Shown here in pieces: positions 1-8,365 of a stretch of 64,000 nucleotides of DNA. The position numbers were made by a program, and so were the translations under genes. Source of the DNA: an uncultured Robinsoniella sp. (GTDB lineage Bacteria > Bacillota > Clostridia > Lachnospirales > Lachnospiraceae). The stretch spans positions 1 to 64,000 of the forward strand of contig UQGG01000024.1 of the NCBI GenBank assembly GCA_900540475.1, read 5' to 3'. A model generated the notes under the pieces. That model did no database searches and was not told the DNA's origin. It saw nothing but the letters and a program-made list of their open reading frames with translations. Positions within the stretch are counted from its first letter, which is position 1, and each line of letters begins with the position of its first letter.

Positions 1-5
1 CTTAT

Positions 6-254
6 ATGGACAGTCTCAATAAGGAATACATAAAATTACTGAGTGAAAATGTAAATCCATCAGAGAAATTTTGGAGACTGGAAAAGAGAATTAAGGAAGA
101 TAAGAAGAAAGCAGGCGTTCAATTAGATATGAGACGTTCGCAACTTATTTATAACATAATTTTACTTATAAATGAAGGTGCAATTAGTTTTAAAGATCTT
201 GAAGAGTTTAGTGAACAACTCAAGGAAACAATAAGAATCTTTATTGAAAGATAA
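6..254 (+). CDS. Small helical hypothetical protein (82 aa)
   Basis: I do not recognise a characterised function. The 82-residue product is strongly charged (many Lys, Glu and Arg) and looks almost entirely alpha-helical, with a central hydrophobic stretch (LIYNIILLI, about residues 47-55) that is too short and too flanked by charge to be a confident membrane span. The ATG lies five bases into the window, so its ribosome binding site and any upstream start cannot be seen. It lies 59 bases before an MFS transporter gene on the same strand and could be co-transcribed with it. The ORF is complete at its 3' end and its composition is protein-like rather than a shadow reading frame. Confidence 0.6.
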   Translation: MDSLNKEYIKLLSENVNPSEKFWRLEKRIKEDKKKAGVQLDMRRSQLIYNIILLINEGAISFKDLEEFSEQLKETIRIFIER

Positions 255-313
255 TATAATTTAGTATATGAATTTTTGAATTAATAAGACATGGAGAATA
301 TTCCAGTCATAGA

Positions 314-1612
314 ATGGAGAAACCTGTGAAAACAGCACAAAAAACTAAATCATTGCGAAATCACCCGCTTATTGAATTGTTAAAACATAACAAAGGAAAT
401 CCAAGAACTCTGATATTAATGGAGCCGCTATGGGGGATTCCGTATAATTTAATCGCACCTTTTGCCACACTATATATGTACTCACAGGGAATCACGGATG
501 TACAAATCGGACTGATTTTGTCTATAGCCATGTTTGTTCAGGTGTTTTTTTCCTTTTTTGGCGGCATAATAACAGATAAGATGGGGCGAAAATTCACAAC
601 CATTATGGGTGATTTCTTTGGTTGGACCATTGCTTGCCTGATATGGAGCATATCGGGTAACTTCTGGCTCTTTTTAATTGCAGTTTTATTTAACAGCTTT
701 GAGCAGATTAATCAGACCGCATGGTATTGCTTATTGATTGAAGATGCAGAGCCCAAAGATTTATTGGGAATCTATACTTGGGTGAATATAGGCGGTTTGA
801 TTGCCATCTTCTTTGCACCGATTTCTGGATTGCTGATCAATTCTTTTACTGTGGTTCCGGTGGTTCGGGTTTTGTATTTAGTTTTTGCTGTGAATATGCT
901 GATTAAGGTAATTGTTACTTCTAGGTTTTGTAAAGAAACCCGGCAAGGCAAGATTCGGATGGCTGAGACAAAGGATACTTCTATATTAAAGATGTTATAT
1001 GAATACAAGTATTTGATACCTAAAGTGCTGAAGAATAAAGAGATCATGAAAGTGCTTATTGTCTCCGTGATTTTATATATCACGAATCTAGTCAGTACCA
1101 ATTTCTTTAGTTTATATGTGACACAAGAGTTAGGCATTGCATCGCGCTATCTGGCTTTTTTCCCGATTCTGAATGCGGCTGTGATGTTGATTTTCTTGAT
1201 TGGAATACAGCACCTATTGGAATTCGTGAAGTTCCGTATCCCTATGTGGGGCGGTTTGGTATTGTATGCAGCAGCATCGATTCTTTTGATACTGGCTCCG
1301 GTCGGCAATATGCCGGTTATTATTATTTATGTTTTTATAGTGGCAGTAGCAGGTTCCCTTGTTATGCCCCGTAAGGATGCATTGATCCAGCTCAGTATTA
1401 ATCCAGAGGAACGGGCTCGCATTAATGCCTTGATTATGTCTTTCACGATTGCTTTTTCTTCACCATTCGGCTATTTTGCAGGGTGGCTATCAAGTATTGA
1501 CCGCCGGCTGCCATTTGTGTTTACATTTACGATATTCATTGTGGCAATTATTATCGTGGGGCGCATCCGTGATCCGGAGTTTGCCAAGGAGCATGGGGAG
1601 GTTGATGTTTAA
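314..1612 (+). CDS. MFS transporter
   Basis: This 432-residue polytopic membrane protein of the major facilitator superfamily probably exports a small molecule or drug by proton antiport; the substrate cannot be told. It has about twelve hydrophobic segments in two halves, with a charged central loop around residues 205-245. A typical motif A lies in the loop between TM2 and TM3 (GGIITDKMGRKF, about residues 92-103). A second, weaker copy of the halves is visible after the central loop. The ATG has only a distant GGAG. A GTG four codons downstream is 6 bases from a GGAG and could be the true start. A clear terminator hairpin follows at 1650-1700, so the gene ends its own transcript. Confidence 0.9.
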   Translation: MEKPVKTAQKTKSLRNHPLIELLKHNKGNPRTLILMEPLWGIPYNLIAPFATLYMYSQGITDVQIGLILSIAMFVQVFFSFFGGIITDKMGRKFTTIMGDFFGWTIACLIWSISGNFWLFLIAVLFNSFEQINQTAWYCLLIEDAEPKDLLGIYTWVNIGGLIAIFFAPISGLLINSFTVVPVVRVLYLVFAVNMLIKVIVTSRFCKETRQGKIRMAETKDTSILKMLYEYKYLIPKVLKNKEIMKVLIVSVILYITNLVSTNFFSLYVTQELGIASRYLAFFPILNAAVMLIFLIGIQHLLEFVKFRIPMWGGLVLYAAASILLILAPVGNMPVIIIYVFIVAVAGSLVMPRKDALIQLSINPEERARINALIMSFTIAFSSPFGYFAGWLSSIDRRLPFVFTFTIFIVAIIIVGRIRDPEFAKEHGEVDV

Positions 1613-1649
1613 AGGGTAAATACTTTTCAGCCCCGTATTTCTATAATAA

Positions 1650-1700
1650 ATGGGTTTTGTCAGGTGGAAATGAACCACAGGGCAAAACCCATACTTTTTT
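1650..1700 (+). terminator. Rho-independent terminator after MFS gene
   Basis: A 10-bp inverted repeat (ATGGGTTTTG at 1650-1659, CAAAACCCAT at 1683-1692) with a 23-nt loop is followed by a run of Ts (ACTTTTTTG). It closes the MFS transcription unit. Confidence 0.85.
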
Positions 1701-1787
1701 GTTCAAGAGTCTTACTATTTATTAAAACTTAATCTTATGGCAGAACTGTAATCAGGCATTGATTTTAGCACCAAAAGATAGCTATTG

Positions 1788-1819
1788 TTATAGACGGCTA
1801 ATCTGAAATATAGTAAACT
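1788..1819 (+). promoter_or_regulatory. Promoter-like block shared with the GGDEF/EAL gene
   Basis: TTATAGAC at 1788-1795 and TATAGTAAACT from 1809 recur upstream of the GGDEF/EAL gene (8185-8192 and from 8206) with exactly the same 21-nt offset. TATAGT resembles a -10 element; the upstream half is not a good -35 match. The conserved spacing suggests a promoter or activator site controlling this VOC pseudogene and the diguanylate-domain gene. Function is inferred from position and conservation only. Confidence 0.5.
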
Positions 1820-1872
1820 TAACTTAGTAAGTAATCATGATACAGCGGGGACTACTATAGGAGGTCATATAA

Positions 1873-2219
1873 ATGAAATATGAAGGTGTATGCATTGCTG
1901 TGAAAGATATAAATCTTTCCAAAAAGTTCTATCTATTTCCTTTGGCGGGTTATCATTGCAACAGGAATTTGACAGGATGATAGGTGTTCCGAAGGAATGT
2001 ATATTGAAAAAATCTCACAATATGGAGTTGTATTTTGAAGAAGATGATTTTGACGGCTTTATTGATAAATTAGAGCAGCGTAAAGATATTCAATATATTG
2101 GAGATGGTGTTTAAGAAGCCGAATGAGGACAACGTTCTATACGTTTTTATGATTTGGATGATCACATTATTGAAGTTGGCGAAAACCTGAAAATGGTTGT
2201 GAAGCGATTAATTGATTAA
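1873..2219 (+). pseudogene. VOC (glyoxalase/bleomycin resistance) family pseudogene
   Basis: These are remnants of a single-domain VOC protein, a fold used for metal-dependent lyases, dioxygenases and drug-binding resistance proteins. After a good ribosome binding site (TAGGAGGTCAT) the ATG opens a frame beginning MKYEGVCIAVKDINLSKKFY, typical of the first VOC strand and helix. The reading then has to shift frame into SFGGLSLQQEFDRM, which implies loss of roughly fifteen to twenty codons. Later the same frame meets two stops, TAA then TGA, in the stretch GV-stop-EAE-stop-GQRSIRFYDLDDHIIEVGE, where the family has Lys or Gln and usually Trp. The C-terminal metal-ligand strand HIIEVGE is intact. 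The gene therefore has at least three lesions and is almost certainly non-functional. Confidence 0.85.
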
Positions 2220-2310
2220 TGGAATAGCCAAATTGCAGAAAACGGACGGACTGAGCAATAGGGGGATAGAATAAGTGGTTTATTAAAAGATAGATGGAAT
2301 AGAATTCAAA

Positions 2311-3096
2311 ATGGGTAAGAAATTTGACTTTAGTTTCTTAAAAAAATATGGTAAAGTGTTTAAAGTATTTGATGACCAGGATTCCGGAAATATTTGTTTT
2401 GGAATAGACAGTCAAGGGGGAAGAATATTTGTCAAGTTTGCAGGAGCACAAACGGCAGAATATGATGGGGATATTTCTAAAGCAATAGAAAGGTTAAGAT
2501 CCACAGTACCTGTATATGATTCTATCAAACATGCTTCACTGATTAAGTATATTGATTCAGAAGAAATTGGCCAGGGATTCGCTATGATATTTAAGTGGCA
2601 TGATGGAGAATGTATGGGCAGGATGTATGAAGAATCTCATCGAAATATTATGAGTTTACCTTTGGGTGAAAAGATACTTATTTTTCAGAGTATTATAGAT
2701 TTCTTAATAGATACAGCTAAAATGGGATATGTTGCAATTGATTTTTACGATGGAAGCATTATGTATAATCGATTCAATAAGACCACTATTATTTGTGATA
2801 TTGATTTCTTCAGAAAAAGTCCAAGCAGTAACGATATGGGACAGATGTGGGGAAGTGCAAGATTTATGTCACCAGAAGAATATAAATTGGGAGAAATTCT
2901 GGATGAAATCACCAATGTTTTTACAATTGGACAAATGGGTTTTTCTTTATTTACGGATAGCGAGCGTGATGAAAAAGGATGGCCACTGTCTGCATCAAGT
3001 TATCACGTTCTTATGAAAGCAATAAGTCCGGACCGATCGAATAGATATTTAAGTTTAGCTGAGTTTTGTAAGTGTTGGAAAGAAGCCATTATATAA
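2311..3096 (+). CDS. Protein kinase-fold protein
   Basis: This 261-residue cytoplasmic protein resembles bacterial eukaryotic-like Ser/Thr kinases or the related aminoglycoside-kinase fold. Visible elements are a beta-strand with a candidate nucleotide-binding Lys (RIFVKFAG, about residues 49-56), a catalytic-loop-like stretch (AIDFYDGSIMYN, about 145-156), a DFG-like stretch (CDIDFF, about 165-170), and an activation-segment/APE-like stretch (GSARFMSPEEYKLGE, about 185-199). The catalytic loop lacks the usual HRD and its Asp-Asn spacing is off by one, so activity is uncertain. No membrane segment is seen. It lies 91 bases after the VOC pseudogene with a weak ribosome binding site. The substrate is unknown; the kinase fold is moderately sure. 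Confidence 0.7.
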   Translation: MGKKFDFSFLKKYGKVFKVFDDQDSGNICFGIDSQGGRIFVKFAGAQTAEYDGDISKAIERLRSTVPVYDSIKHASLIKYIDSEEIGQGFAMIFKWHDGECMGRMYEESHRNIMSLPLGEKILIFQSIIDFLIDTAKMGYVAIDFYDGSIMYNRFNKTTIICDIDFFRKSPSSNDMGQMWGSARFMSPEEYKLGEILDEITNVFTIGQMGFSLFTDSERDEKGWPLSASSYHVLMKAISPDRSNRYLSLAEFCKCWKEAII

Positions 3097-3239
3097 ATTT
3101 TGTTACGGAACTAAAGCATGATTTTATGCGGATTTCGGAGTTTTGCGGAAAGTGTGGTTTGATTTTTATGGAAAGTAATGGTTAAGTTGGGTTAAAAATA
3201 ATAAAATTAAGTCAAAAATAAGAACCACAGGAGGTATAT

Positions 3240-4991
3240 ATGATAAAGGTTGAAAACCTGTCCTACTCATATCAACAAAAGGATTTATATAAAAAGATTT
3301 CATTTACAATAGAAGATAATAAGCATTGTGCATTAATCGGTGCTAATGGTACGGGAAAAAGTACGCTGCTGAATTTGCTGATGAACTCAGAAGAGTATCT
3401 GTACGATGGAAAAATAGAGATAGAAGGCACGGGCAGAATTGGATATGTCAGTCAGTTTTCCCAATTGGATGAAAAAGAAGATTTGACGGTTTTTCAGTAT
3501 CTAAGCGAAGAGTTTGTGAAGCTTGAGCAGAAAATCATTGATTACTGTAAGGAAATGGAGACGGCTGTCAATCTGGAAACGATTTTTGAGGAATATCAGA
3601 AAGTACTGGATGAGTTTAATGCCATTGATGGAGATTGTTACGAAAGCAATATCAAAAAGCAGTTAAAAATAGCTGGTTTGCAAAAGTTAGAAGGGCAGAA
3701 TATCGGTAGTCTGAGCGGCGGAGAATTCAAACTGGTTCAGGTGATCAGAGAGATGATGCTAAGTCCGGGACTTCTGATTATGGATGAACCGGATGTATTT
3801 TTGGATTTTGACCATCTGAATGCTTTAAGCAATTTGATAAATAACCATAAAGGAACCCTTCTTATTATCACCCATAACCGGTATCTGTTAAACCATTGCT
3901 TTACTCAGATACTTCATATGGAAAATATGGATATTCAGGAATTTGATGGGACTTATATAGAATATAATTATGAACTTCTTGCCACAAAGATTGAATTAGA
4001 AGAAGCAGCAGCAGCCGACCAGGCAGAGATAGACCGTCAGAGTAAAATCTTAGAAAAGGCCAGGGTGAAAGCAACGTCGATGGATAACGCATCCCTTGGT
4101 AAAGCGGTACATGCAAGACAGACTTTGCTTGATCGTCTAAAAACTAGAAAAACAAAGGCTCCTTTCGTAGATATCAAATTTCCTGAGATTCATTTTGAGC
4201 TTGAAAGGGACGTGGTAGATGAAAACATCCTTGAATTGACTGATTATAGTGTTGCATTTGATGAGCAGCTTTTAGAACATGTGGATTTTGTAATGAAACC
4301 CCAGGATCATGTCGCAATAGTTGGAAATAATGGAACCGGAAAAACAACATTAATTCGTGAAATCTTTGAAAATAATAAAGATTCAATCAGGATAAACGAG
4401 CATGCAGAAATGAGTATATTTACTCAGATTACGGGCTCCTTATATGACGATGAAAATACTTTGCTGGAGATTTTTGACGAAAAAGGCATTCATACCAAAC
4501 AGGATGCAGCGAATTATTTGAAAAAATATGGATTTCAAGAAGAGACACTTCATCAAAAAGTGAGTGAATTATCCGGTGGAGAAAAAGACTTGTTTCAATT
4601 AGCAGTGATATCATTAGGAAAGGCTAACTTTCTCCTGCTGGATGAACCCACAGGACACTTGGATGTTTATGCACAGATTGCATTGGAGCAGGCAATTTCA
4701 GCATTCAAAGGTGCAATTCTTATGGTATCGCATGATTTTTATACGGTAGCTAATTGTGTGGATTATGTTTTACTGGTAGAAAAAAATACTGTACGAAGAA
4801 TGTCTGTCCGTAAATTCCGACAGATGATTTATGCCAATCATTTTGACAAGGATTATCTGCTGCTGGAACAAAAGAAGAAAGAGACAGAAACCAGAATTCA
4901 GCAGCTGCTTCAAATGAATGAATTTGAAAAGGCAAAGGATTTGATGGAGTTATTAGGAGAATTGATTAAGAAAATGAGTAAGTTGGATTAG
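3240..4991 (+). CDS. ABC-F type ribosomal protection protein
   Basis: This soluble ATPase of 583 residues has two ABC domains in one chain and no membrane segments, the hallmark of ABC-F proteins, which bind the ribosomal E site. Some displace antibiotics (Lsa, Vga, Msr types). Walker A motifs are GANGTGKST (34-42) and GNNGTGKTT (about 361-369). Signature motifs LSGGE occur near 158 and 443, and Walker B/D-loops are MDEPDVFLD and LLDEPTGHLD. The inter-domain linker, about residues 235-310, is Ala/Glu/Lys-rich and helical as in the P-site tRNA interaction motif. A C-terminal coiled stretch (KKKETETRIQQLLQ) follows. The ribosome binding site ACAGGAGGTATAT fixes the ATG. Resistance spectrum cannot be told from sequence. 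Confidence 0.9.
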   Translation: MIKVENLSYSYQQKDLYKKISFTIEDNKHCALIGANGTGKSTLLNLLMNSEEYLYDGKIEIEGTGRIGYVSQFSQLDEKEDLTVFQYLSEEFVKLEQKIIDYCKEMETAVNLETIFEEYQKVLDEFNAIDGDCYESNIKKQLKIAGLQKLEGQNIGSLSGGEFKLVQVIREMMLSPGLLIMDEPDVFLDFDHLNALSNLINNHKGTLLIITHNRYLLNHCFTQILHMENMDIQEFDGTYIEYNYELLATKIELEEAAAADQAEIDRQSKILEKARVKATSMDNASLGKAVHARQTLLDRLKTRKTKAPFVDIKFPEIHFELERDVVDENILELTDYSVAFDEQLLEHVDFVMKPQDHVAIVGNNGTGKTTLIREIFENNKDSIRINEHAEMSIFTQITGSLYDDENTLLEIFDEKGIHTKQDAANYLKKYGFQEETLHQKVSELSGGEKDLFQLAVISLGKANFLLLDEPTGHLDVYAQIALEQAISAFKGAILMVSHDFYTVANCVDYVLLVEKNTVRRMSVRKFRQMIYANHFDKDYLLLEQKKKETETRIQQLLQMNEFEKAKDLMELLGELIKKMSKLD

Positions 4992-5030
4992 AGCGTGTTT
5001 GAAAATTCGTTCCTGCCATCTACACGCCCC
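4990..5030 (+). repeat. Dispersed palindromic element, copy 1
   Basis: This begins at the stop codon of the ABC-F gene and contains the core GTTTGAAAATTCGTTCCTGC-CA (4997-5018), shared with elements at 39952-40011 (minus orientation) and 52616-52650. GCGTGT and ACACGC flank the core as short inverted arms. It is followed by an ACTTTGCGGT stretch that recurs near 57773. See findings. Confidence 0.7.
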
Positions 5031-5083
5031 ACTTTGCGGTATATTTGCCCCGTGTGTAAATCGTAAACTGAGAGGAGAAAGTT

Positions 5084-5980
5084 ATGAAAATAATAGCCAG
5101 AAATAATTGTAATATCAGAGAATTTGGTGAGGATTATTTTAAAATCAGAACATTTTTATGTGGACTTAAAGACCCCAACTATTCTTATGGCAGATGGGAT
5201 TGGATGATGAAGCATGGCTTTTTAAAGCAATCCGAAATTTCCAGGGTTGGGATCTGGGAAGAGGAGGGGGAAATCGTGGGGGCAGCCCTCTATGATACGG
5301 ATCTGGGCAACGGACATTTTTGTATAAAGGATGGTTACGGGTTTCTGAAAGAAGAGATGCTTCTTTATGCTGAAAAGAATCTGAAAAATGATGAGGTATT
5401 TGAAGCATTTATTGCAGATTCTGATTTGGAATTTCAGCGTATTGCCTATGGAAACGGATACTTTCCAACCACGAATAAAGAGTGTGATGCGTATTTTTCC
5501 ATTGAAGAACGTTCCCTGGATTATAAACTTCCTGAGGGGTTTCGAATTGCCAGCATGGCTGAGTATTATGATATATTCAAGTATGGAGAAGTGTTGTTTA
5601 AAGGCTTTAACCATGAAAAAGAAAACAGAAAATTCTCTCCGACTGAAAAGGAAATTGAACTTGGTCATGATGAATTTAAGGGCCCGAAAGTAAATAAGGA
5701 TCTTAAAATTGCTGCCCTTGATTCAAATGGAGAATTTGCTGCTTATTGCGGTATGTGGTATGATCAGGATTCGGAATATGGAATTGTAGAACCGCTGGCA
5801 ACAATACCGAAATACCGAAAAATGGGGCTTGGCAGAGCGGTTGTCTATGAAGGAATAAAACGGTGCAGAGACTTGGGAGCAAAATCTGTATTCGTAGGTT
5901 CTTCCCAGCAGTTCTATTATTCCATTGGTTTTATTCCTTATGGAAACGGAACCTATTGGACAAAAAAGAGAAATGTATAA
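5084..5980 (+). CDS. GNAT family N-acetyltransferase
   Basis: The 298-residue protein has a two-lobed GNAT layout. The N-terminal part (1-150) looks like a divergent GNAT half. The C-terminal part has a recognisable acetyl-CoA binding region: a strand EYGIVEPLATIP, then YRKMGLGRAVVYEGIKRC (about 245-262, the R/Q-x-x-G-x-G/A loop and helix), then VFVGSSQQFYYSIGF (about 269-283). It would transfer an acetyl group from acetyl-CoA to an amine; the substrate is unknown. The ribosome binding site GAGAGGAGAAAGTT sits ahead of the ATG. It is preceded by the dispersed repeat element and followed by a long hairpin at 6007-6049, so it is probably transcribed alone. Confidence 0.85.
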   Translation: MKIIARNNCNIREFGEDYFKIRTFLCGLKDPNYSYGRWDWMMKHGFLKQSEISRVGIWEEEGEIVGAALYDTDLGNGHFCIKDGYGFLKEEMLLYAEKNLKNDEVFEAFIADSDLEFQRIAYGNGYFPTTNKECDAYFSIEERSLDYKLPEGFRIASMAEYYDIFKYGEVLFKGFNHEKENRKFSPTEKEIELGHDEFKGPKVNKDLKIAALDSNGEFAAYCGMWYDQDSEYGIVEPLATIPKYRKMGLGRAVVYEGIKRCRDLGAKSVFVGSSQQFYYSIGFIPYGNGTYWTKKRNV

Positions 5981-6006
5981 TAAAACATGTAGTTAAAAGG
6001 AATATA

Positions 6007-6049
6007 GACCGAAAGACTGACCTCCGAATTTGGAGTCAGTTTTTCGGTC
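6007..6049. terminator. Long terminator hairpin after GNAT gene
   Basis: Nested arms pair: GACCGAAA (6007-6014) with TTTCGGTC (6042-6049), ACTGA (6016-6020) with TCAGT (6036-6040), and CTCC (6022-6025) with GGAG (6032-6035). T-runs are built into the 3' side. It probably acts as a terminator for the upstream acetyltransferase gene. Confidence 0.75.
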
Positions 6050-6435
6050 GTGTTGTAGTGGATGCAGCGTGTTTTTTTAACATGTCCATCTAACTCAAAG
6101 CAGGATAAAAAAGGAATATTTATGCAAATCTTTATTCCAAAACATGGGGAAAGGGATTACAAACCGGAGCATTATATTCTAAAAGGGATAGGGCTAAAGG
6201 CAGTAAGTATATCCGTACATAGCTTAATATGCAATTTATGATACAAATTATTACTGACATGGCAGGTATTTTGTATACATTTTTTATTAGTAACACTTAA
6301 AAGATGTTCTCAGAACATGATCATGATCAACATTCATAAATTTTACATTATTTTTATATTTAAAGCTATTGACTTTTTATTCACAAAGTGAGATGATAGA
6401 AACAAATTCGAAAAAATGAAAGTGAGGAAATAAAG
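6050..6435. other. Intergenic leader of pckA
   Basis: About 385 bases without a convincing gene. A 39-codon frame from 6123 has no good ribosome binding site and no family resemblance. The region holds a GATCATGATC palindromic stretch near 6320 and the pckA promoter. No riboswitch fold is recognised. Confidence 0.5.
6369..6397 (+). promoter_or_regulatory. Candidate pckA promoter
   Basis: TTGACT at 6369-6374 and GATGAT at 6392-6397 are separated by 17 bases, about 40 bases ahead of the pckA start codon. The -35 is strong and the -10 matches four of six bases. Confidence 0.5.
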
Positions 6436-8040
6436 ATGAGTAATATTGATTTAACGCAATATGGCATTAATGGGGTAACAGAAATTGTTCGCAATCCTTC
6501 TTTTGATATGTTATTTGAGGAGGAGACCAAAGCAAGCTTAGAAGGTTTTGAAAAAGGTCAGGTAAGTGAACTCGGTGCTGTTAATGTTATGACTGGTATT
6601 TATACAGGACGTTCACCTCAGGACAAATACATAGTTATGGATGAAAATTCCAAAGATAACGTATGGTGGACATCTGCTGAATACAAGAATGATAATCATC
6701 CGGCAAGCCAGGAAGCATGGGATACCGTTAAGAAACTTGCTCAGGAAGTACTTTCCAACAAAAGACTTTTTGTTGTAGATGCATTCTGTGGTGCTAACGA
6801 AGATACTCGTATGGCTATCCGTTTCATCGTAGAGGTTGCTTGGCAGGCTCATTTCGTTACAAATATGTTCATCCAGCCTACAGCTGAAGAACTTGAAAAC
6901 TTTGAACCAGATTTCATCGTATATAACGCTTCTAAAGCAAAAGTTGAAAATTATAAAGAATTAGGTTTAAATTCTGAAACTGCTGTAATGTTCAACATCT
7001 CCAGCCGCGAGCAGGTTATCGTAAACTCTTGGTACGGCGGAGAAATGAAAAAAGGTATGTTCTCAATGATGAACTACTACCTGCCACTGAAAGGTATTGC
7101 TTCTATGCATTGCTCAGCAAATACTGATCTGAACGGCGAAAATACAGCAATTTTCTTCGGACTTTCCGGAACAGGTAAAACCACTCTGTCTACAGATCCT
7201 AAGAGACTTCTGATCGGTGATGATGAGCACGGCTGGGATGACCAGGGTATCTTTAACTTTGAAGGCGGATGTTACGCTAAAGTTATCAACCTTGACAAAG
7301 AATCTGAGCCAGATATTTACAATGCAATTAAAAGAGATGCTCTTCTGGAAAATGTTACTCTTGATTCAGAAGGCAAGATCGATTTTGATGATAAGAGCGT
7401 AACAGAGAATACACGTGTTTCTTACCCAATTAACCACATTAATAACATTGTTCGCCCAGTTTCAGCTGCTCCAGCTGCAAAGGATGTAATCTTCTTATCA
7501 GCAGATGCATTTGGTGTTCTTCCTCCAGTTTCCGTATTAACTCCAGAGCAGACACAGTACTACTTCCTGTCTGGATTTACAGCAAAACTTGCTGGTACAG
7601 AGCGTGGAATTACAGAGCCTACACCTACTTTCTCTGCTTGCTTCGGACAGGCATTCCTGGAACTGCATCCTACTAAATATGCAGAGGAACTTGTTAAGAG
7701 AATGCAGATGAGCGGCGCTAAAGCATATCTGGTAAACACAGGATGGAATGGTTCAGGAAAACGTATCTCTATCCGTGATACACGTGGTATCATTGATGCA
7801 ATTTTAGATGGTTCTATTGCTAAAGCACCAATGAAAAACCTTCCTTACTTTAACTTTGAAATTCCTACAGAGCTTCCAGGCGTAGATCCTAAGATTTTAG
7901 ATCCTCGTGATACATACGCTGATGCTTCCCAATGGGAGACAAAAGCAGTAGATCTGGCTCAGCGTTTTGTAAAGAACTTTGCAAAATATGAAGGTAATGA
8001 AGCTGGAAAAGCATTAGTATCTGCAGGACCTCAGTTATAA
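6436..8040 (+). CDS. pckA: Phosphoenolpyruvate carboxykinase (ATP)
   Basis: It catalyses the reversible reaction oxaloacetate + ATP = phosphoenolpyruvate + ADP + CO2 (EC 4.1.1.49). In fermentative anaerobes it often runs in the carboxylating direction, saving ATP and feeding succinate formation. At 534 residues it is the family length. Diagnostic motifs are RSPQDKYIV near the N-terminus (substrate binding), the P-loop GLSGTGKTTLST near residue 242, and LIGDDEHGWDDQGIFNFEGG (kinase-2/metal site) soon after. The codon use is notably more biased (many CTG, GGT and ACA) than its neighbours, as expected of a highly expressed gene. The ribosome binding site GTGAGGAAATAAAG precedes the ATG. A terminator follows, making it monocistronic. 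Confidence 0.98.
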   Translation: MSNIDLTQYGINGVTEIVRNPSFDMLFEEETKASLEGFEKGQVSELGAVNVMTGIYTGRSPQDKYIVMDENSKDNVWWTSAEYKNDNHPASQEAWDTVKKLAQEVLSNKRLFVVDAFCGANEDTRMAIRFIVEVAWQAHFVTNMFIQPTAEELENFEPDFIVYNASKAKVENYKELGLNSETAVMFNISSREQVIVNSWYGGEMKKGMFSMMNYYLPLKGIASMHCSANTDLNGENTAIFFGLSGTGKTTLSTDPKRLLIGDDEHGWDDQGIFNFEGGCYAKVINLDKESEPDIYNAIKRDALLENVTLDSEGKIDFDDKSVTENTRVSYPINHINNIVRPVSAAPAAKDVIFLSADAFGVLPPVSVLTPEQTQYYFLSGFTAKLAGTERGITEPTPTFSACFGQAFLELHPTKYAEELVKRMQMSGAKAYLVNTGWNGSGKRISIRDTRGIIDAILDGSIAKAPMKNLPYFNFEIPTELPGVDPKILDPRDTYADASQWETKAVDLAQRFVKNFAKYEGNEAGKALVSAGPQL

Positions 8041-8106
8041 GATTAACCGTATTTGCTTCTCTAAAGAGCGAGCGGTGAAATAATATTATAGAATGAATAG
8101 AGGGAT

Positions 8107-8147
8107 CGGGCTATACAAACCACAAGGTTTGGCAGCCCGGTTCTTTT
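8107..8147 (+). terminator. Terminator after pckA
   Basis: CGGGCT (8107-8112) pairs with AGCCCG (8134-8139) and CAAACC (8116-8121) with GGTTTG (8126-8131) around an ACAA loop; a TTCTTTTTT run follows. Confidence 0.85.
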
Positions 8148-8184
8148 TTATTTTCTAAATTCAACTGGTTAGAATTAATAATTA

Positions 8185-8216
8185 TTATAGACTGTTTGAA
8201 TAAAATATAGTAAACT
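8185..8216 (+). promoter_or_regulatory. Promoter-like block shared with the VOC pseudogene
   Basis: TTATAGAC (8185-8192) and TATAGTAAACT (from 8206) match the block at 1788-1819 with identical spacing. It lies about 155 bases ahead of the GGDEF/EAL start codon and is the best promoter candidate for it. Confidence 0.5.
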
Positions 8217-8365
8217 CAAATTAACAGGAAATGAGAACTGAATTAGGGGATGTATTACTACCGGGATGAAAAGGATTTCCCTTATGAATGATAAAATGAT
8301 AGATAAAGATTCGTTAAATTATCCTTTACGGAAGCACGCATTTGAGCAGAATAAAGGAGCTGTTG

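Noticed and set aside
6123..6242. 39-codon open frame upstream of pckA
   Set aside because: No convincing ribosome binding site and no similarity recognised; chance frame in AT-rich DNA.
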